Origin: Bacillota bacterium
GTDB lineage: Bacteria; Bacillota; Clostridia; Lachnospirales; Lachnospiraceae
Direction of reading: 5' to 3'
Assembly (NCBI GenBank): GCA_029779695.1
Contig: JAKPAB010000118.1
Coordinates: 1-39,634, forward strand
Length of the DNA: 39,634 nt
Part shown: positions 8,762 through 18,036 of the stretch, one piece after another
Layout: each line of letters starts with the position of its first letter
How positions within the stretch are numbered: position 1 is the stretch's first letter
Made by a program: the position numbers and the translations under genes
The notes under the pieces: generated by a model
Seen by the model: only the letters and a program-made list of their open reading frames with translations
The model's database searches: none
Told to the model about the DNA's origin: nothing

Positions 8762-10681
8762 ATGACAGAAGATTATACCAAGGCCAGGAAATTAGGCCAA
8801 AAGGAATATCAGAAAGCTGTTTCATCCGGAGATTATCCTTATCTTCCGGCGCTTCTTAATATTGAGCCGGACTCTTCCAATCTGTCAGAATACCCATTAG
8901 GCTTGATAGAGCTTCCGATCAACCTTGTTGTCGGAACCAAGACTCAGGGAAGGACAATGGCTTTTGCCAGAAACTATATGCCTATATTGGAGGCTAATTC
9001 AGAGTTTGCTGTAAAATGGTCCAATCTCTACGATTCTCAGATAGAAGAGGGAATAAGGGAACCGATCAAAGTCTATGAATATATGCACAGGTTTTATGTT
9101 CAGGAAGGTAATAAAAGGGTCTCTGTTTCCAAATTTGTAGGGAGCCCGACGATTCTCGGAGATGTAACCAGACTGGTGCCAAAGTATAAGGATACTCCCG
9201 AAAGCAGGATCTACCAGGAGTTTATGAACTTCTACAGGGTATGTCCGCTATATGAAATTGAATTTTCCGAAGAGGGAAGTTATAAGAGATTTTGTGATTA
9301 TATTGGAAAAGATATGATCAAGCCTTGGAGAGATAACGAGATAAGTGCTATCAGAAGTGCATATCAGATATTTGAGAGAGCGTATTTACAAAAATCCAAA
9401 GGCAGGATCAATATTACTACAGGAGATGCATTTCTAGTATATCTAAGCATATATCCTATAGACAAGATAAAAGAGACAGGGCCACAGCAGCTATCCCAGA
9501 GAATTGCCAAGATATGGAATGAACTTTTGATCACTGAAAATGATGAAAGTATAAATATATCTGATGAACCTGAGGAAAAAAAGCCTGATATGACTTTTAA
9601 AAAGCTCATTATGCAGATGAGTTTTTCCCAGGATAAGCCCCTTAATGTGGCTTTTTTCTATGAAAAAAAGGCATCAGAATCTCCTTGGATATATGGACAT
9701 GAACTGGGAAGAAACTATATTGAAAATTCTTTTGACGGTAAGGTTAGAACGCATCTGTATGATGAATGTACATCAGATGAGAAATTGGCCGAAGCCATTG
9801 ATGATGCAGTAGCCAAGGGAGTAGAGATGTGCTTTACGGTATCGCCTCGACAGATGCCGGGAACACTAAGATCGTCGTTTCATTATCCCAAGACCAAGTT
9901 CCTAAACTGTTCTATTAACTTGTCTCACAGTACTGTCAGGACATACTATGGCAGAATGTATGAGGCCAAGTTTCTGCTTGGAGCATTGGGAGCAACCATG
10001 GCTAAGGATGATAAAATAGGATATCTGGCATCATATCCGATATATGGTCAGGTCTCTGAGATCAATGCATTTGCCACAGGAGCAGCTCTTATCAATCCGG
10101 ATATCAATATCCATCTGAAATGGTCTTGCGTCAAGGATTGTAATTGGAAAAAAGAATTCCGTGATGAAGGAATAGATCTGGTATCAGGACCGGAACTTAT
10201 AATGCCAAATAAAGCTTCAAGAGAGTACGGACTTTTCAGAGTGCGTCAGGATGATACAACAGAGAACATAGCATTTCCGGTATGGAACTGGGGCAAATAT
10301 TATGAAAGCATTATTCAAGAATATATGGATGGTGAATGGAATGATACAGAACAGGATAAGGGACTGAACTATTTCTGGGGTATGTCCTCAGGTCTCATCG
10401 ATATTATCTTATCGGGACATCTAAGCTATTATTCAAAAAAGCTGGTGGATTCACTTAGAACTGTGCTGATAAACGGCATATTAAATCCTTTTGACGGAGA
10501 AGTGCATAGTCAGGATAGCTTAGTCAAAGTGGATGGCCAGCCATCACTTACTTATGAGGAAATAGTTTCTATGAGTTGGTTAAATGATAATGTGGAAGGT
10601 CGACTGCCGGAAAAGGATGAGATAAAAGAGGAAGCACTGGACACGATTTCGGTCAGTGGGATTCTTGATAATTATTTGTAA
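8762..10681 (+). CDS. Cytosolic ParB-like plus BMP (PnrA/Med-like) domain protein
   Basis: A 639-residue protein with no signal peptide, lipobox or membrane helix. The N-terminal third carries a YVQEGNKRVSVSK motif near 115-127, resembling the ParB/sulfiredoxin-type GxxR nucleotide-binding loop, within a larger helical region. From about residue 290 (PLNVAFFYEKK) the protein resembles the periplasmic-binding BMP/PnrA/Med family: GHELGRNYIE, a VAKGVEMCFTVSP segment, YEAKFLLGALGA and GYLASYPIYGQVSEINAFATGA. BMP proteins are normally exported nucleoside- or autoinducer-binding lipoproteins, so an intracellular one likely senses a nucleoside-like ligand in the cell. It may be a one-component regulator or a sensor. 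Function is unproven. The start ATG 8762 has AGGGAG upstream. Confidence 0.8.
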   Translation: MTEDYTKARKLGQKEYQKAVSSGDYPYLPALLNIEPDSSNLSEYPLGLIELPINLVVGTKTQGRTMAFARNYMPILEANSEFAVKWSNLYDSQIEEGIREPIKVYEYMHRFYVQEGNKRVSVSKFVGSPTILGDVTRLVPKYKDTPESRIYQEFMNFYRVCPLYEIEFSEEGSYKRFCDYIGKDMIKPWRDNEISAIRSAYQIFERAYLQKSKGRINITTGDAFLVYLSIYPIDKIKETGPQQLSQRIAKIWNELLITENDESINISDEPEEKKPDMTFKKLIMQMSFSQDKPLNVAFFYEKKASESPWIYGHELGRNYIENSFDGKVRTHLYDECTSDEKLAEAIDDAVAKGVEMCFTVSPRQMPGTLRSSFHYPKTKFLNCSINLSHSTVRTYYGRMYEAKFLLGALGATMAKDDKIGYLASYPIYGQVSEINAFATGAALINPDINIHLKWSCVKDCNWKKEFRDEGIDLVSGPELIMPNKASREYGLFRVRQDDTTENIAFPVWNWGKYYESIIQEYMDGEWNDTEQDKGLNYFWGMSSGLIDIILSGHLSYYSKKLVDSLRTVLINGILNPFDGEVHSQDSLVKVDGQPSLTYEEIVSMSWLNDNVEGRLPEKDEIKEEALDTISVSGILDNYL

Positions 10682-10764
10682 TGCAGAAACAGCTGATAAT
10701 TAATGGTAGTATTTGATTTTTTAACGAATGTTATTGATAGAAAACGCGTCAAAGAGGGTTTGAT

Positions 10765-11451
10765 TTGAAGATTTTATGTATAGCGGACGAAGAAAATAAG
10801 GGACTATGGGATTATTTCAATGCAGAGAAGGTCAAGGACATAGGTCTAATAATATCTTGTGGTGACCTGCATTCTGATTATCTGCAATATCTGGTAACGA
10901 TGACCAATGTTCCACTTTTGTATGTAAGAGGAAATCATGATAAAAATTATGATAGGAAACCACCTCTTGGATGTACGAATATAGAGGATAAGATATTTGA
11001 TTACAAAGGTCTTAGAATCCTAGGTATGGGAGGATCTATGAAATATGGTGTCAGCCCGGACATGTACACTGAGAGTGAGATGGCTCACAGGATCAAAAAG
11101 CTTAATTCATCAATTGTAATAAGAAATGGATTTGACATATTGGTGACGCATGCTCCTGCCAAGGGTTATGGAGATCTGGAGGATCTGCCACATCAGGGAT
11201 TTCAGTGCTTTAATACCCTTATGGATAAGTGGCATCCCAAGTACATGTTACATGGGCATGTTCATCAATCATACAATGCCAAGGGATTTAAACGAGAATA
11301 TGATCATCCGTCAGGGACTAAGATCATAAATTGTTATGATAATTATATACTGGATTTTAAGGATGAGGATCACCCCCCTAGAGGGAAAACTGGTTCGACT
11401 CTGTATGATCTGTATACGGCAATGGTAGATCAATCCAAAAAGAAATACTAG
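10765..11451 (+). CDS. Metallophosphoesterase (calcineurin-like)
   Basis: A 228-residue cytoplasmic phosphoesterase. Family motifs are in order: MKILCIADEEN at the N-terminus in place of the more common DxH, CGDLH at 32-36, GNHD at 56-59, VTHAPAKGYGD near 130 and LHGHVHQ near 162; together they form a di-metal site. The start is TTG at 10765 with GAGGG at 10754-10758; no in-frame ATG occurs before the first conserved strand, so TTG is forced. It follows the BMP-like gene by 83 nt in the same direction. The family is sure; the substrate (phosphodiester, nucleotide or protein) is unknown. Confidence 0.88.
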   Translation: MKILCIADEENKGLWDYFNAEKVKDIGLIISCGDLHSDYLQYLVTMTNVPLLYVRGNHDKNYDRKPPLGCTNIEDKIFDYKGLRILGMGGSMKYGVSPDMYTESEMAHRIKKLNSSIVIRNGFDILVTHAPAKGYGDLEDLPHQGFQCFNTLMDKWHPKYMLHGHVHQSYNAKGFKREYDHPSGTKIINCYDNYILDFKDEDHPPRGKTGSTLYDLYTAMVDQSKKKY

Positions 11452-11548
11452 AAACAGAAATGTCTGTTGGACCCTTTATAATAACAAAAACAGAGTAGTG
11501 CATAATAGAGTAGTTTAAAACAGTGAAAGATTAAGGAAAATATATTAA

Positions 11549-12958
11549 ATGTCAAGGAATAGAAGAGCTGGTCTGGAGGATATCAGAAGTGGAACAAAAC
11601 TGAACAACAGAGAGATGATAGCACTTACATCAAGACTCTCATTTCCACCAATGGTAACAGAAATATCCATTCTTCTTATGGCATTTATAGATGCAGCGAT
11701 GGTGGGTTCTCTTGGGGCTGATTCCTCTGCAGCGGTTGGACTTGTATCATCCACTACCTGGTTGATCGGTGGACTGATGAGAGCAGCATCAGCAGGATTC
11801 ACAGTTCAGGTTGCTACAATGTCTGGAGCACAAGAATGGAAAAAAGCCCGGATAATAATGAAGCATGGAGTACTAATAGTTACTATATTCGGAATAATAT
11901 TAGGGATCATTGGATTCGCTATTGCAGGAGGATTACCGATATGGCTTGGCGGAGGCAAAGAGGTCATAGGAGATGCATCAATTTATTTTAAGATATATGC
12001 ATTGTCACTTCCATTTTTGGCCTTGGACTTTGTTGCAAGTGGAATGCTCCAGTGCAGCGGAGATATGAAGACACCTAGTATTCTAAATGTGTTTATGTGC
12101 TTATTGGATGTTATTTTTAACTACTTTTTTATATATGAGACCAGACCTGTTTCTTTTTTGGGTTTGGATATTACTATGCCGGGACTTGGAATGGGTGTGG
12201 CAGGGGCATCTCTTGGAACATCTCTTTCTGAGGTTGTTTGCGGTCTATTAATGTTTTATTTTCTATGGTTTAGATCAGATAAGCTTCACTATCAAAAAGG
12301 TGAGAGAGAACCTATCAGAAGAGAAGAAATCCGTAGAGCATCAAAAATATCATTCCCGATTACGTTTGAAAATATACTGTCTGGTGGGGCTCAGATCGTT
12401 GCAACCAGAATCGTATCTCCTCTTGGAGCAGTAGCTCTTGCTGCCAATTCATTTGCAGTGACAACAGAAGGGTTCTGCTATATGCCGGGGTTTGGCATAC
12501 AGAGTGCATCAACTACACTTGTGGGCCAGAGCCTTGGTGCAGGGAGGCGAGATGTATCTAAAAAGATCGGATGGATATGCGTTATCTCCGGAATGGTCAT
12601 CATGACTATAACCGGTGGTCTGATGTATGCGTTTGCGCCTGTACTTATAGGTTTCTTGACACCGGTGCCTGCAATTAGAGAATTAGGCGCAGAGGTTCTT
12701 AGAATTGAGGCCTTTGCAGAACCATTTTTCGCAGCACAGATCGTAGGCTCTGGAGTATTTAGAGGAGCTCAGGACACATTGGGACCTTCTATTATTAATT
12801 TTTCGACTATGTGGATAATAAGGCTTCCATTGGCATATTTTCTGGCTTCCAGAATAGGACTTCGGGGTGTATGGATCGCTATGTGTCTCCAGCTGATAAT
12901 ATGCGGAATCATTTTCCTGATCAGATTGTGGTGGAAATCTAGAAAACAGCAAAGTTAA
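11549..12958 (+). CDS. MATE family multidrug/Na+ antiporter
   Basis: A 469-residue integral membrane exporter with about 12 predicted helices in two homologous halves, the usual MATE length. The N-terminal half starts with LSFPPMVTEISILLMAFIDAAMVGSLG, and the second half with a matching ISFPITFENILSGGAQIVATR; this internal repeat is the mark of the family. A GMLQCSGDMKTP loop and GVFRGAQDTLGP stretch are the paired conserved 'G.F.G..DT..P' loops. The start ATG 11549 has AAGGAAAA upstream. Substrate is not predictable. No adjoining regulator is seen; a 9-bp hairpin follows at 12997-13019. Confidence 0.92.
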   Translation: MSRNRRAGLEDIRSGTKLNNREMIALTSRLSFPPMVTEISILLMAFIDAAMVGSLGADSSAAVGLVSSTTWLIGGLMRAASAGFTVQVATMSGAQEWKKARIIMKHGVLIVTIFGIILGIIGFAIAGGLPIWLGGGKEVIGDASIYFKIYALSLPFLALDFVASGMLQCSGDMKTPSILNVFMCLLDVIFNYFFIYETRPVSFLGLDITMPGLGMGVAGASLGTSLSEVVCGLLMFYFLWFRSDKLHYQKGEREPIRREEIRRASKISFPITFENILSGGAQIVATRIVSPLGAVALAANSFAVTTEGFCYMPGFGIQSASTTLVGQSLGAGRRDVSKKIGWICVISGMVIMTITGGLMYAFAPVLIGFLTPVPAIRELGAEVLRIEAFAEPFFAAQIVGSGVFRGAQDTLGPSIINFSTMWIIRLPLAYFLASRIGLRGVWIAMCLQLIICGIIFLIRLWWKSRKQQS

Positions 12959-12996
12959 ATTATTGATAAAAATAATACAATCGGTACCAAAGGTAG

Positions 12997-13019
12997 CTTG
13001 AAATCCCACTGATTTCGAG
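12997..13019 (+). terminator. Possible terminator hairpin after the MATE gene
   Basis: CTTGAAATC (12997-13005) pairs with GATTTCGAG (13011-13019) with one G-U pair and a 5-nt loop. The tail is TATTATATTAG, only partly T-rich, so this is a weak candidate. Confidence 0.4.
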
Positions 13020-13135
13020 TATTATATTAGCGTATGAATTTATTGAATGACTACACATTTGGAATATAAGCTAACTCGTTCTTAAATTGAGTATTTGTCA
13101 TAGATCAGTATTGAATCAAAAAACGGAGGGTATAG

Positions 13136-14515
13136 ATGTCAGAGAAGTATGATGTTGTAATTATTGGAGCAGGTCCTGGAGGAATATATGCAGCCTATGA
13201 ACTTGTTCAGAAAAAGCCAGGATTAAAAATAGCCATTTTTGAAGAAGGAAATGAGCTTTCAAAACGTCATTGCCCAATAGATGGTGAAAAGATCAAGTCT
13301 TGTATTCATTGTAAATCTTGCGCTATCATGAACGGTTTTGGCGGAGCCGGAGCATACTCAGACGGAAAATACAATATTACCAATGATTTTGGTGGTACAC
13401 TTTATGAATATATCGGCAGAAAAAAAGCCATAGAACTAATGGAATATGTGGATGCGATCAATATGAAGCATGGTGGTGAGGGCACCCATATGTTCTCAAC
13501 AGCTGGAAGTGACTTCAAGAGACTTTGCATGCAGAATGGTCTTACACTTTTAAATGCTTCTGTACGTCATCTGGGAACGGATGTCAATTACATTGTTTTG
13601 GAGAAACTCTATGCAGAGCTGTCTAAATCGGTTGATTTCTTCTTTAATACACCTATAGAAAATATTGAGAAAACAGGATCAGGATATAGAGTCAATCATA
13701 AAAACGGCTCTACAGAAAGTGATTATGTAATTGTCTCAGTAGGACGTTCCGGGAGCAAATGGATGGAACAGGTATGCTGTGATATGGGCATCCCTACCAA
13801 GTCAAACAGAGTAGATATCGGTGTAAGAGTTGAGCTGCCAGCAGAGATCTTTTCACATATTACTGATGCTTTATATGAGGGCAAGATTGTATATAGAACC
13901 AAGAAATTTGAAGACAGAGTGAGAACATTCTGTATGAACCCTCATGGTATAGTAGTAAACGAAAATACCAATGGTATCGTCACTGTTAATGGACATAGCT
14001 TTGAAGATGAGAATAAAAAGACTAAAAATACTAATTTTGCACTTCTTGTTGGTAAGCATTTTTCAGAACCTTTTAAGGATTCCAATGGATATGGTGAGAG
14101 CATTGCCAGACTTTCAAATATGCTGGGTGGCGGCGTGATCATACAGAGATTCGGCGACCTCGAAAGAGGAAGAAGAAGTACCCAGAAGAGAATCGACGAA
14201 GGAACAGTTCGTCCTACGCTTAATGCTACTCCGGGAGATCTGTCATTGGTTCTGCCTAAGAGAATTTTGGATGGAATAATTGAAATGATCCATGCTTTGG
14301 ATAAGATCGCTCCGGGAACAGCTAATGATGATATACTTTTATATGGAGTAGAGGTTAAGTTCTATAATATGGAAGTAGAACTGGATGAAAATCTTGAAAA
14401 TAAGAAATATAAGGATCTGTTTATAATAGGGGATGGATCTGGAGTTACTCATTCACTGTCACATGCATCTGCCAGTGGAGTATATGTAGCCGATGAGATA
14501 CTTAACAGGATCTAA
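13136..14515 (+). CDS. FAD-dependent dehydrogenase, COG2509-like
   Basis: A 459-residue flavoprotein. The N-terminal Rossmann motif GAGPGGIYAAYEL (11-23) binds FAD. It is followed by CPIDGEKIKSCIHCKSCAIM, a four-cysteine segment next to GFGGAGAYSDGKYN, the hallmark of the uncharacterised FAD-dependent dehydrogenases of COG2509. The C-terminal IIGDGSGVTHSLSHASASG closes the FAD site. The cysteine set (CPx10CxxCxxC) could hold an Fe-S cluster or be redox active. Start ATG 13136 with CGGAGGG upstream. Biological substrate is unknown. Its stop is 5 bases from the convergent gene's stop. Confidence 0.85.
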   Translation: MSEKYDVVIIGAGPGGIYAAYELVQKKPGLKIAIFEEGNELSKRHCPIDGEKIKSCIHCKSCAIMNGFGGAGAYSDGKYNITNDFGGTLYEYIGRKKAIELMEYVDAINMKHGGEGTHMFSTAGSDFKRLCMQNGLTLLNASVRHLGTDVNYIVLEKLYAELSKSVDFFFNTPIENIEKTGSGYRVNHKNGSTESDYVIVSVGRSGSKWMEQVCCDMGIPTKSNRVDIGVRVELPAEIFSHITDALYEGKIVYRTKKFEDRVRTFCMNPHGIVVNENTNGIVTVNGHSFEDENKKTKNTNFALLVGKHFSEPFKDSNGYGESIARLSNMLGGGVIIQRFGDLERGRRSTQKRIDEGTVRPTLNATPGDLSLVLPKRILDGIIEMIHALDKIAPGTANDDILLYGVEVKFYNMEVELDENLENKKYKDLFIIGDGSGVTHSLSHASASGVYVADEILNRI

Positions 14516-14519
14516 AGGA

Positions 14520-14780
14520 TCACTTGATATCACTGGGTTTGTCCAATCTATATTCTATATAACCTTCCTGGATCCATTTTTTGACTTTTCCCATGGAAAT
14601 ATCAAAATGTGAGGCTACTTCGAATTCGGTGACATCATTTTTAAGGATATATTCTTTGACCTCTTGATAGAGCTCATTATCAGCGCAGCTCTCACATAAA
14701 GGGCCTAGCGATGATGACGGAAGAGCTCTTCCGCACTTTTCACACACGCGGCGTTTTTTTTCATTGTGTAATTCTAACAT
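14520..14780 (-). CDS. Zinc-ribbon/HTH small protein, flagellar-region YvyF-like
   Basis: The only convincing minus-strand gene. An 86-residue protein with two CxxC pairs at Cys13/16 and Cys29/32 (VCEKCGRAL, LCESCAD), then a helix-turn-helix-like part (FEVASHFDISMGKVKKWIQEGYI) similar to MerR/excisionase folds. This domain order matches the small 'flagellar operon protein' YvyF-like family, which is not restricted to flagellar loci. I use ATG 14780: GGAGG lies at 14790-14794 on this strand, 9-10 bases upstream, whereas the in-frame TTG at 14795 would put that site inside the gene. It is likely a DNA-binding regulator; targets are unknown. It has a near-consensus promoter of its own. Confidence 0.78.
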   Translation of the reverse strand: MLELHNEKKRRVCEKCGRALPSSSLGPLCESCADNELYQEVKEYILKNDVTEFEVASHFDISMGKVKKWIQEGYIEYRLDKPSDIK

Positions 14781-14817
14781 GTTGTGCGCCTCCAATCGTG
14801 AAAAACAATATGAATAT

Positions 14818-14845
14818 ATTATAGAACGTGGATTTAAAAAGTCAA
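14818..14845 (-). promoter_or_regulatory. Strong sigma-A promoter for the zinc-ribbon gene
   Basis: On the minus strand, TTGACT (14845-14840) and a perfect TATAAT (14823-14818) are separated by 16 nt. The start site would be near 14811, leaving a leader of about 30 nt before ATG 14780. Confidence 0.75.
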
Positions 14846-14875
14846 TTTTTGAAATTTCATATAGAAGATTTAAAA

Positions 14876-14958
14876 AAATCTAAAAAAAGAAATCAAAAAA
14901 AAGAAATCTAAAAAAAGAAATCTATAAAAAGAAAATCTATAAATAGAAAATCTAGAAA
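14876..14958 (+). repeat. Degenerate A-rich 14-15 bp tandem repeat upstream of galT
   Basis: About six copies of a unit close to AAATCTAAAAAAAG. The TC dinucleotides fall at 14879, 14893, 14907, 14921, 14936 and 14951, that is steps of 14, 14, 14, 15 and 15. The array runs into the galT ribosome site (AGAGGG 14958-14963) and lies between the divergent zinc-ribbon gene and galT. It has no coding capacity. It could be a slippage-prone leader or an AT-rich upstream element. Confidence 0.8.
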
Positions 14959-14973
14959 GAGGGAATAATAGGA

Positions 14974-16470
14974 ATGTTACAGGAAAGTATTAAAAAACTG
15001 GTTCAGTATGGAATAGACACTGGCCTGACTCCGGAGTGTGAGAGAGTCTATACTACGAACCTGCTTCTGGAAGTTTTCCATGAGGATGAATATACAGATC
15101 CTGAGATTGCAAAGGGCAAGATAGTTTTAGACGAAGTCCTAGAAGATTTGATTCAGGAAGCGGTAAAAAAAGGATTATGTGAAGATGGTATAGTATACAA
15201 GGATATTTTCGATACTAAGATCATGAACTGCCTCTGTCCTAGACCAAAAACAGTACAAGATAAATTCTTCAGATTGTATGAGAAATCACCGGAAGATGCA
15301 ACGAACTATTTTTACAAATTAAGCTGTGATTCTAACTATATCAGAACGACTCGTGTAGCTAAGAATATGAAATGGGAAACAGAGACAGAATACGGAACCC
15401 TTGATATTACCATCAATCTCTCCAAGCCAGAGAAGGATCCAAAGGCAATTGCAGCTGCACTTAAGACCAAGTCCAGTTCTTATCCCAAGTGCCAGCTCTG
15501 CATGGAGAACGAAGGTTATGCCGGACGAGTAGATCATCCTGCCAGAGGAAATCATAGGATCATCCCCATAACTATCAATAATTCAGACTGGGGATTCCAG
15601 TACTCACCGTATGTATATTTTAATGAGCATTGTATAGTCTTTAATGGTGAGCATATCCCCATGAAGATCGATAAGGCTGCTTTTAAAAAGCTTTTCGATT
15701 TTATTAAACAATTTCCTCATTATTTTCTGGGTTCCAATGCGGATCTCCCAATTGTGGGAGGATCAATCCTTACTCATGACCATTTTCAGGGAGGACATTA
15801 TACATTTGCAATGGAAAAAGCCCATGTTGTTGAAAAATTTGAGATAAAAGGCTACGAAGATGTTGAATGCGGAATAGTAAAATGGCCCCTTTCGGTTATT
15901 CGTCTCGATGCAGAGGATCCTGACAGGATAATTGAGCTGGCTGATCATATACTGAAGTCATGGAGAGGTTATACAGATGAGGCAGCATACGTTTATGCTG
16001 AAACAGATGGGATACCACACAATACCATTACTCCTATAGCCAGAAAAAGAGGGAATCTTTTTGAATTAGATCTCACTCTTAGAAACAATATCACTACAGA
16101 GGACAGACCTCTCGGAGTATATCATCCCAGAAATGAATATCACCATATCAAAAAGGAAAATATCGGCCTGATAGAAGTTATGGGACTTGCTGTTCTCCCT
16201 GCCAGATTGAAGTCTGAAATGGAAGAGATGGTTCCTTATTTGATCAATGGCAATGTATCCGAATTAAATAAAAATGAAAATCTGAAAAAGCATGCTGAGT
16301 GGGCTGAGAAATTTACTAAACAGTATGATAATATAGATGAAGATAATGTAATGGCAATTCTACAGGATGAAATCGGGAAAGTATTTTGTAAGGTCCTTGA
16401 GGATGCCGGAGTATATAAGAATACACCTGAGGGTATGAAATCCTTTAGGAGATTCATAGACACATTATAA
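14974..16470 (+). CDS. galT: UTP-hexose-1-phosphate uridylyltransferase, class II GalT
   Basis: A 498-residue enzyme of the Leloir pathway, exchanging UMP between UDP-glucose and galactose 1-phosphate. The length and sequence fit the Firmicute class II GalT, not the shorter E. coli class. The segment YPKCQLCMENEGYAGR carries the paired cysteines, and GGSILTHDHFQGG (His268-Asp269-His270) is the nucleotidyl-transfer site. HHIKKENIGLIEVMG is another class II block. Start ATG 14974 with AGAGGG ten bases upstream. galK and galE are absent from the window, so the gene is separated from the rest of the pathway; the galactosidase genes are about 12 kb downstream. Confidence 0.93.
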   Translation: MLQESIKKLVQYGIDTGLTPECERVYTTNLLLEVFHEDEYTDPEIAKGKIVLDEVLEDLIQEAVKKGLCEDGIVYKDIFDTKIMNCLCPRPKTVQDKFFRLYEKSPEDATNYFYKLSCDSNYIRTTRVAKNMKWETETEYGTLDITINLSKPEKDPKAIAAALKTKSSSYPKCQLCMENEGYAGRVDHPARGNHRIIPITINNSDWGFQYSPYVYFNEHCIVFNGEHIPMKIDKAAFKKLFDFIKQFPHYFLGSNADLPIVGGSILTHDHFQGGHYTFAMEKAHVVEKFEIKGYEDVECGIVKWPLSVIRLDAEDPDRIIELADHILKSWRGYTDEAAYVYAETDGIPHNTITPIARKRGNLFELDLTLRNNITTEDRPLGVYHPRNEYHHIKKENIGLIEVMGLAVLPARLKSEMEEMVPYLINGNVSELNKNENLKKHAEWAEKFTKQYDNIDEDNVMAILQDEIGKVFCKVLEDAGVYKNTPEGMKSFRRFIDTL

Positions 16471-16533
16471 AAGTGGAATGCAGCATTAGAATATTACGAT
16501 TATGTGTAATGAGTAATATCAGAAAGGGATGTT

Positions 16534-17985
16534 ATGACACAATTTGACAAGAGAAATATCTCAATGATGATGGATCTCTATGAGCTGACAATGGCTAACA
16601 GCTACTATCTCACAGAGGACAGAGAAAAAAGAGTAGCATTTGATGTGTTTTACAGAAAAAACCCGGATGATGGCGGATTTGCAATATTTGCAGGATTGGA
16701 ACAGGTTGTAGAATATATTACAAATATTCACTTTGAAAAAGAAGATATAGAATACCTTAGATCACTTAACAGCTTTGATGAAGGATTCTTGAATTATCTG
16801 GCAGAGTTTCATTTTAGTGGGGATGTGTATGCTTTTCAGGAGGGGACGATAATGTATCCGGGTGAGCCGATCGTGACAGTAGTGGCTCCACTTATAGATG
16901 CACAGATAGTAGAGACAGAGATACTGGCACAGGTCAATCATCAGTCACTCATTGCTACCAAGGCAAGGAGAATAGTAAGAGCAGCTCTTGACAGACCGGT
17001 TTCTGATTTCGGGGCAAGACGTGCTCATAATAATGATGCAGCTATCTATGGGGCAAGAGCTTGTTATATCGGAGGAGTAAATGGTACGGCTACAGTTTCT
17101 GCCGGACAGTACTTCAATATCCCTGTAGGCGGAACAATGGCTCATAGCTATGTAATGTACTATAACGATGAGCTTCAGTCATTTAGACAGTTCGCCAAGC
17201 TCTATCCTGATAATTGTATTCTTCTTATTGATACGTATGATGTTCTAGACAGTGGACTTCCTAATGCTATTAAAGTATTCCAGGAGATGAAAGAACAGGG
17301 TATTAAATCCAAGAGTTACGGGATCAGAATAGACAGTGGGGATCTGGCATATCTGACCAAAAAGACAAGAGAGAGACTGGATAATGCCGGTTTTACCGAT
17401 GCCAAGATCGTGGTATCAAACAGTTTAGATGAATATACGATCACATCTATTTTGGATCAGGGTGCCAAAATCGATTCATTTGGAGTAGGTGAGAGAATGA
17501 TCACATCCAAGTCAGAGCCGGTATTTGGAGCAGTATATAAGATGTGCGCTGTGGCAAATGATGGTGTGATGGAACCTAGGATCAAGGTGTCAGAAACAGT
17601 GGAAAAGATCACCAACCCAGGACTTAAGGAAGTATATAGAGTATTTGATGAACATGGTCATGCTGTTGCTGACATAATAGCTAAAAAGGGTGAGACTCTT
17701 GATATGTCAGACTCTTATCGTTATGTAGATCCAGAAAAGCCATGGAAAACCAGAGTTTTTGAAAAGTGCCAAGCCAAACCACTGCAGACTCTTGTAGTTA
17801 AGGATGGTGAGGCAGTGGGAGAATCCAAGTCTCTTCCAGAGATAAGGGATTTTGTCAAAGCTCAGCTTGATAATGAGATATGGGCAGAGGAACAGCGTTT
17901 TGAGAATCCTCATATTCATTATCTTGATATGACACCGAAATATTATGAGATGAAGATGCAGATGCTCTACGAAAACAGACATTGA
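16534..17985 (+). CDS. pncB: Nicotinate phosphoribosyltransferase
   Basis: A 483-residue cytoplasmic enzyme that joins nicotinate with PRPP in the NAD salvage (Preiss-Handler) pathway. It opens with NISMMMDLYELTMANSYY, typical of bacterial NAPRTases; SDFGARRAHN near 160 holds the catalytic His region; GVNGTATVSAG, GGTMAHSYV and LLIDTYDVLDSG follow, then SYGIRIDSGDLAYL and KIVVSNSLDEY of the phosphate-binding barrel. Length agrees with the longer Gram-positive form. Start ATG 16534 with GAAAGGGA upstream. The gene ends about 50 nt before a strong terminator. Confidence 0.94.
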   Translation: MTQFDKRNISMMMDLYELTMANSYYLTEDREKRVAFDVFYRKNPDDGGFAIFAGLEQVVEYITNIHFEKEDIEYLRSLNSFDEGFLNYLAEFHFSGDVYAFQEGTIMYPGEPIVTVVAPLIDAQIVETEILAQVNHQSLIATKARRIVRAALDRPVSDFGARRAHNNDAAIYGARACYIGGVNGTATVSAGQYFNIPVGGTMAHSYVMYYNDELQSFRQFAKLYPDNCILLIDTYDVLDSGLPNAIKVFQEMKEQGIKSKSYGIRIDSGDLAYLTKKTRERLDNAGFTDAKIVVSNSLDEYTITSILDQGAKIDSFGVGERMITSKSEPVFGAVYKMCAVANDGVMEPRIKVSETVEKITNPGLKEVYRVFDEHGHAVADIIAKKGETLDMSDSYRYVDPEKPWKTRVFEKCQAKPLQTLVVKDGEAVGESKSLPEIRDFVKAQLDNEIWAEEQRFENPHIHYLDMTPKYYEMKMQMLYENRH

Positions 17986-18036
17986 TGCAATAAATATCTA
18001 AAATACGGAGATAGTTTTTTTAATAGAATCTTTACA

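Noticed and set aside
14876-14958. CRISPR-like array upstream of galT
   Set aside because: The units are 14-15 bases, contiguous and A-rich, with no unique spacers; there are no cas genes.
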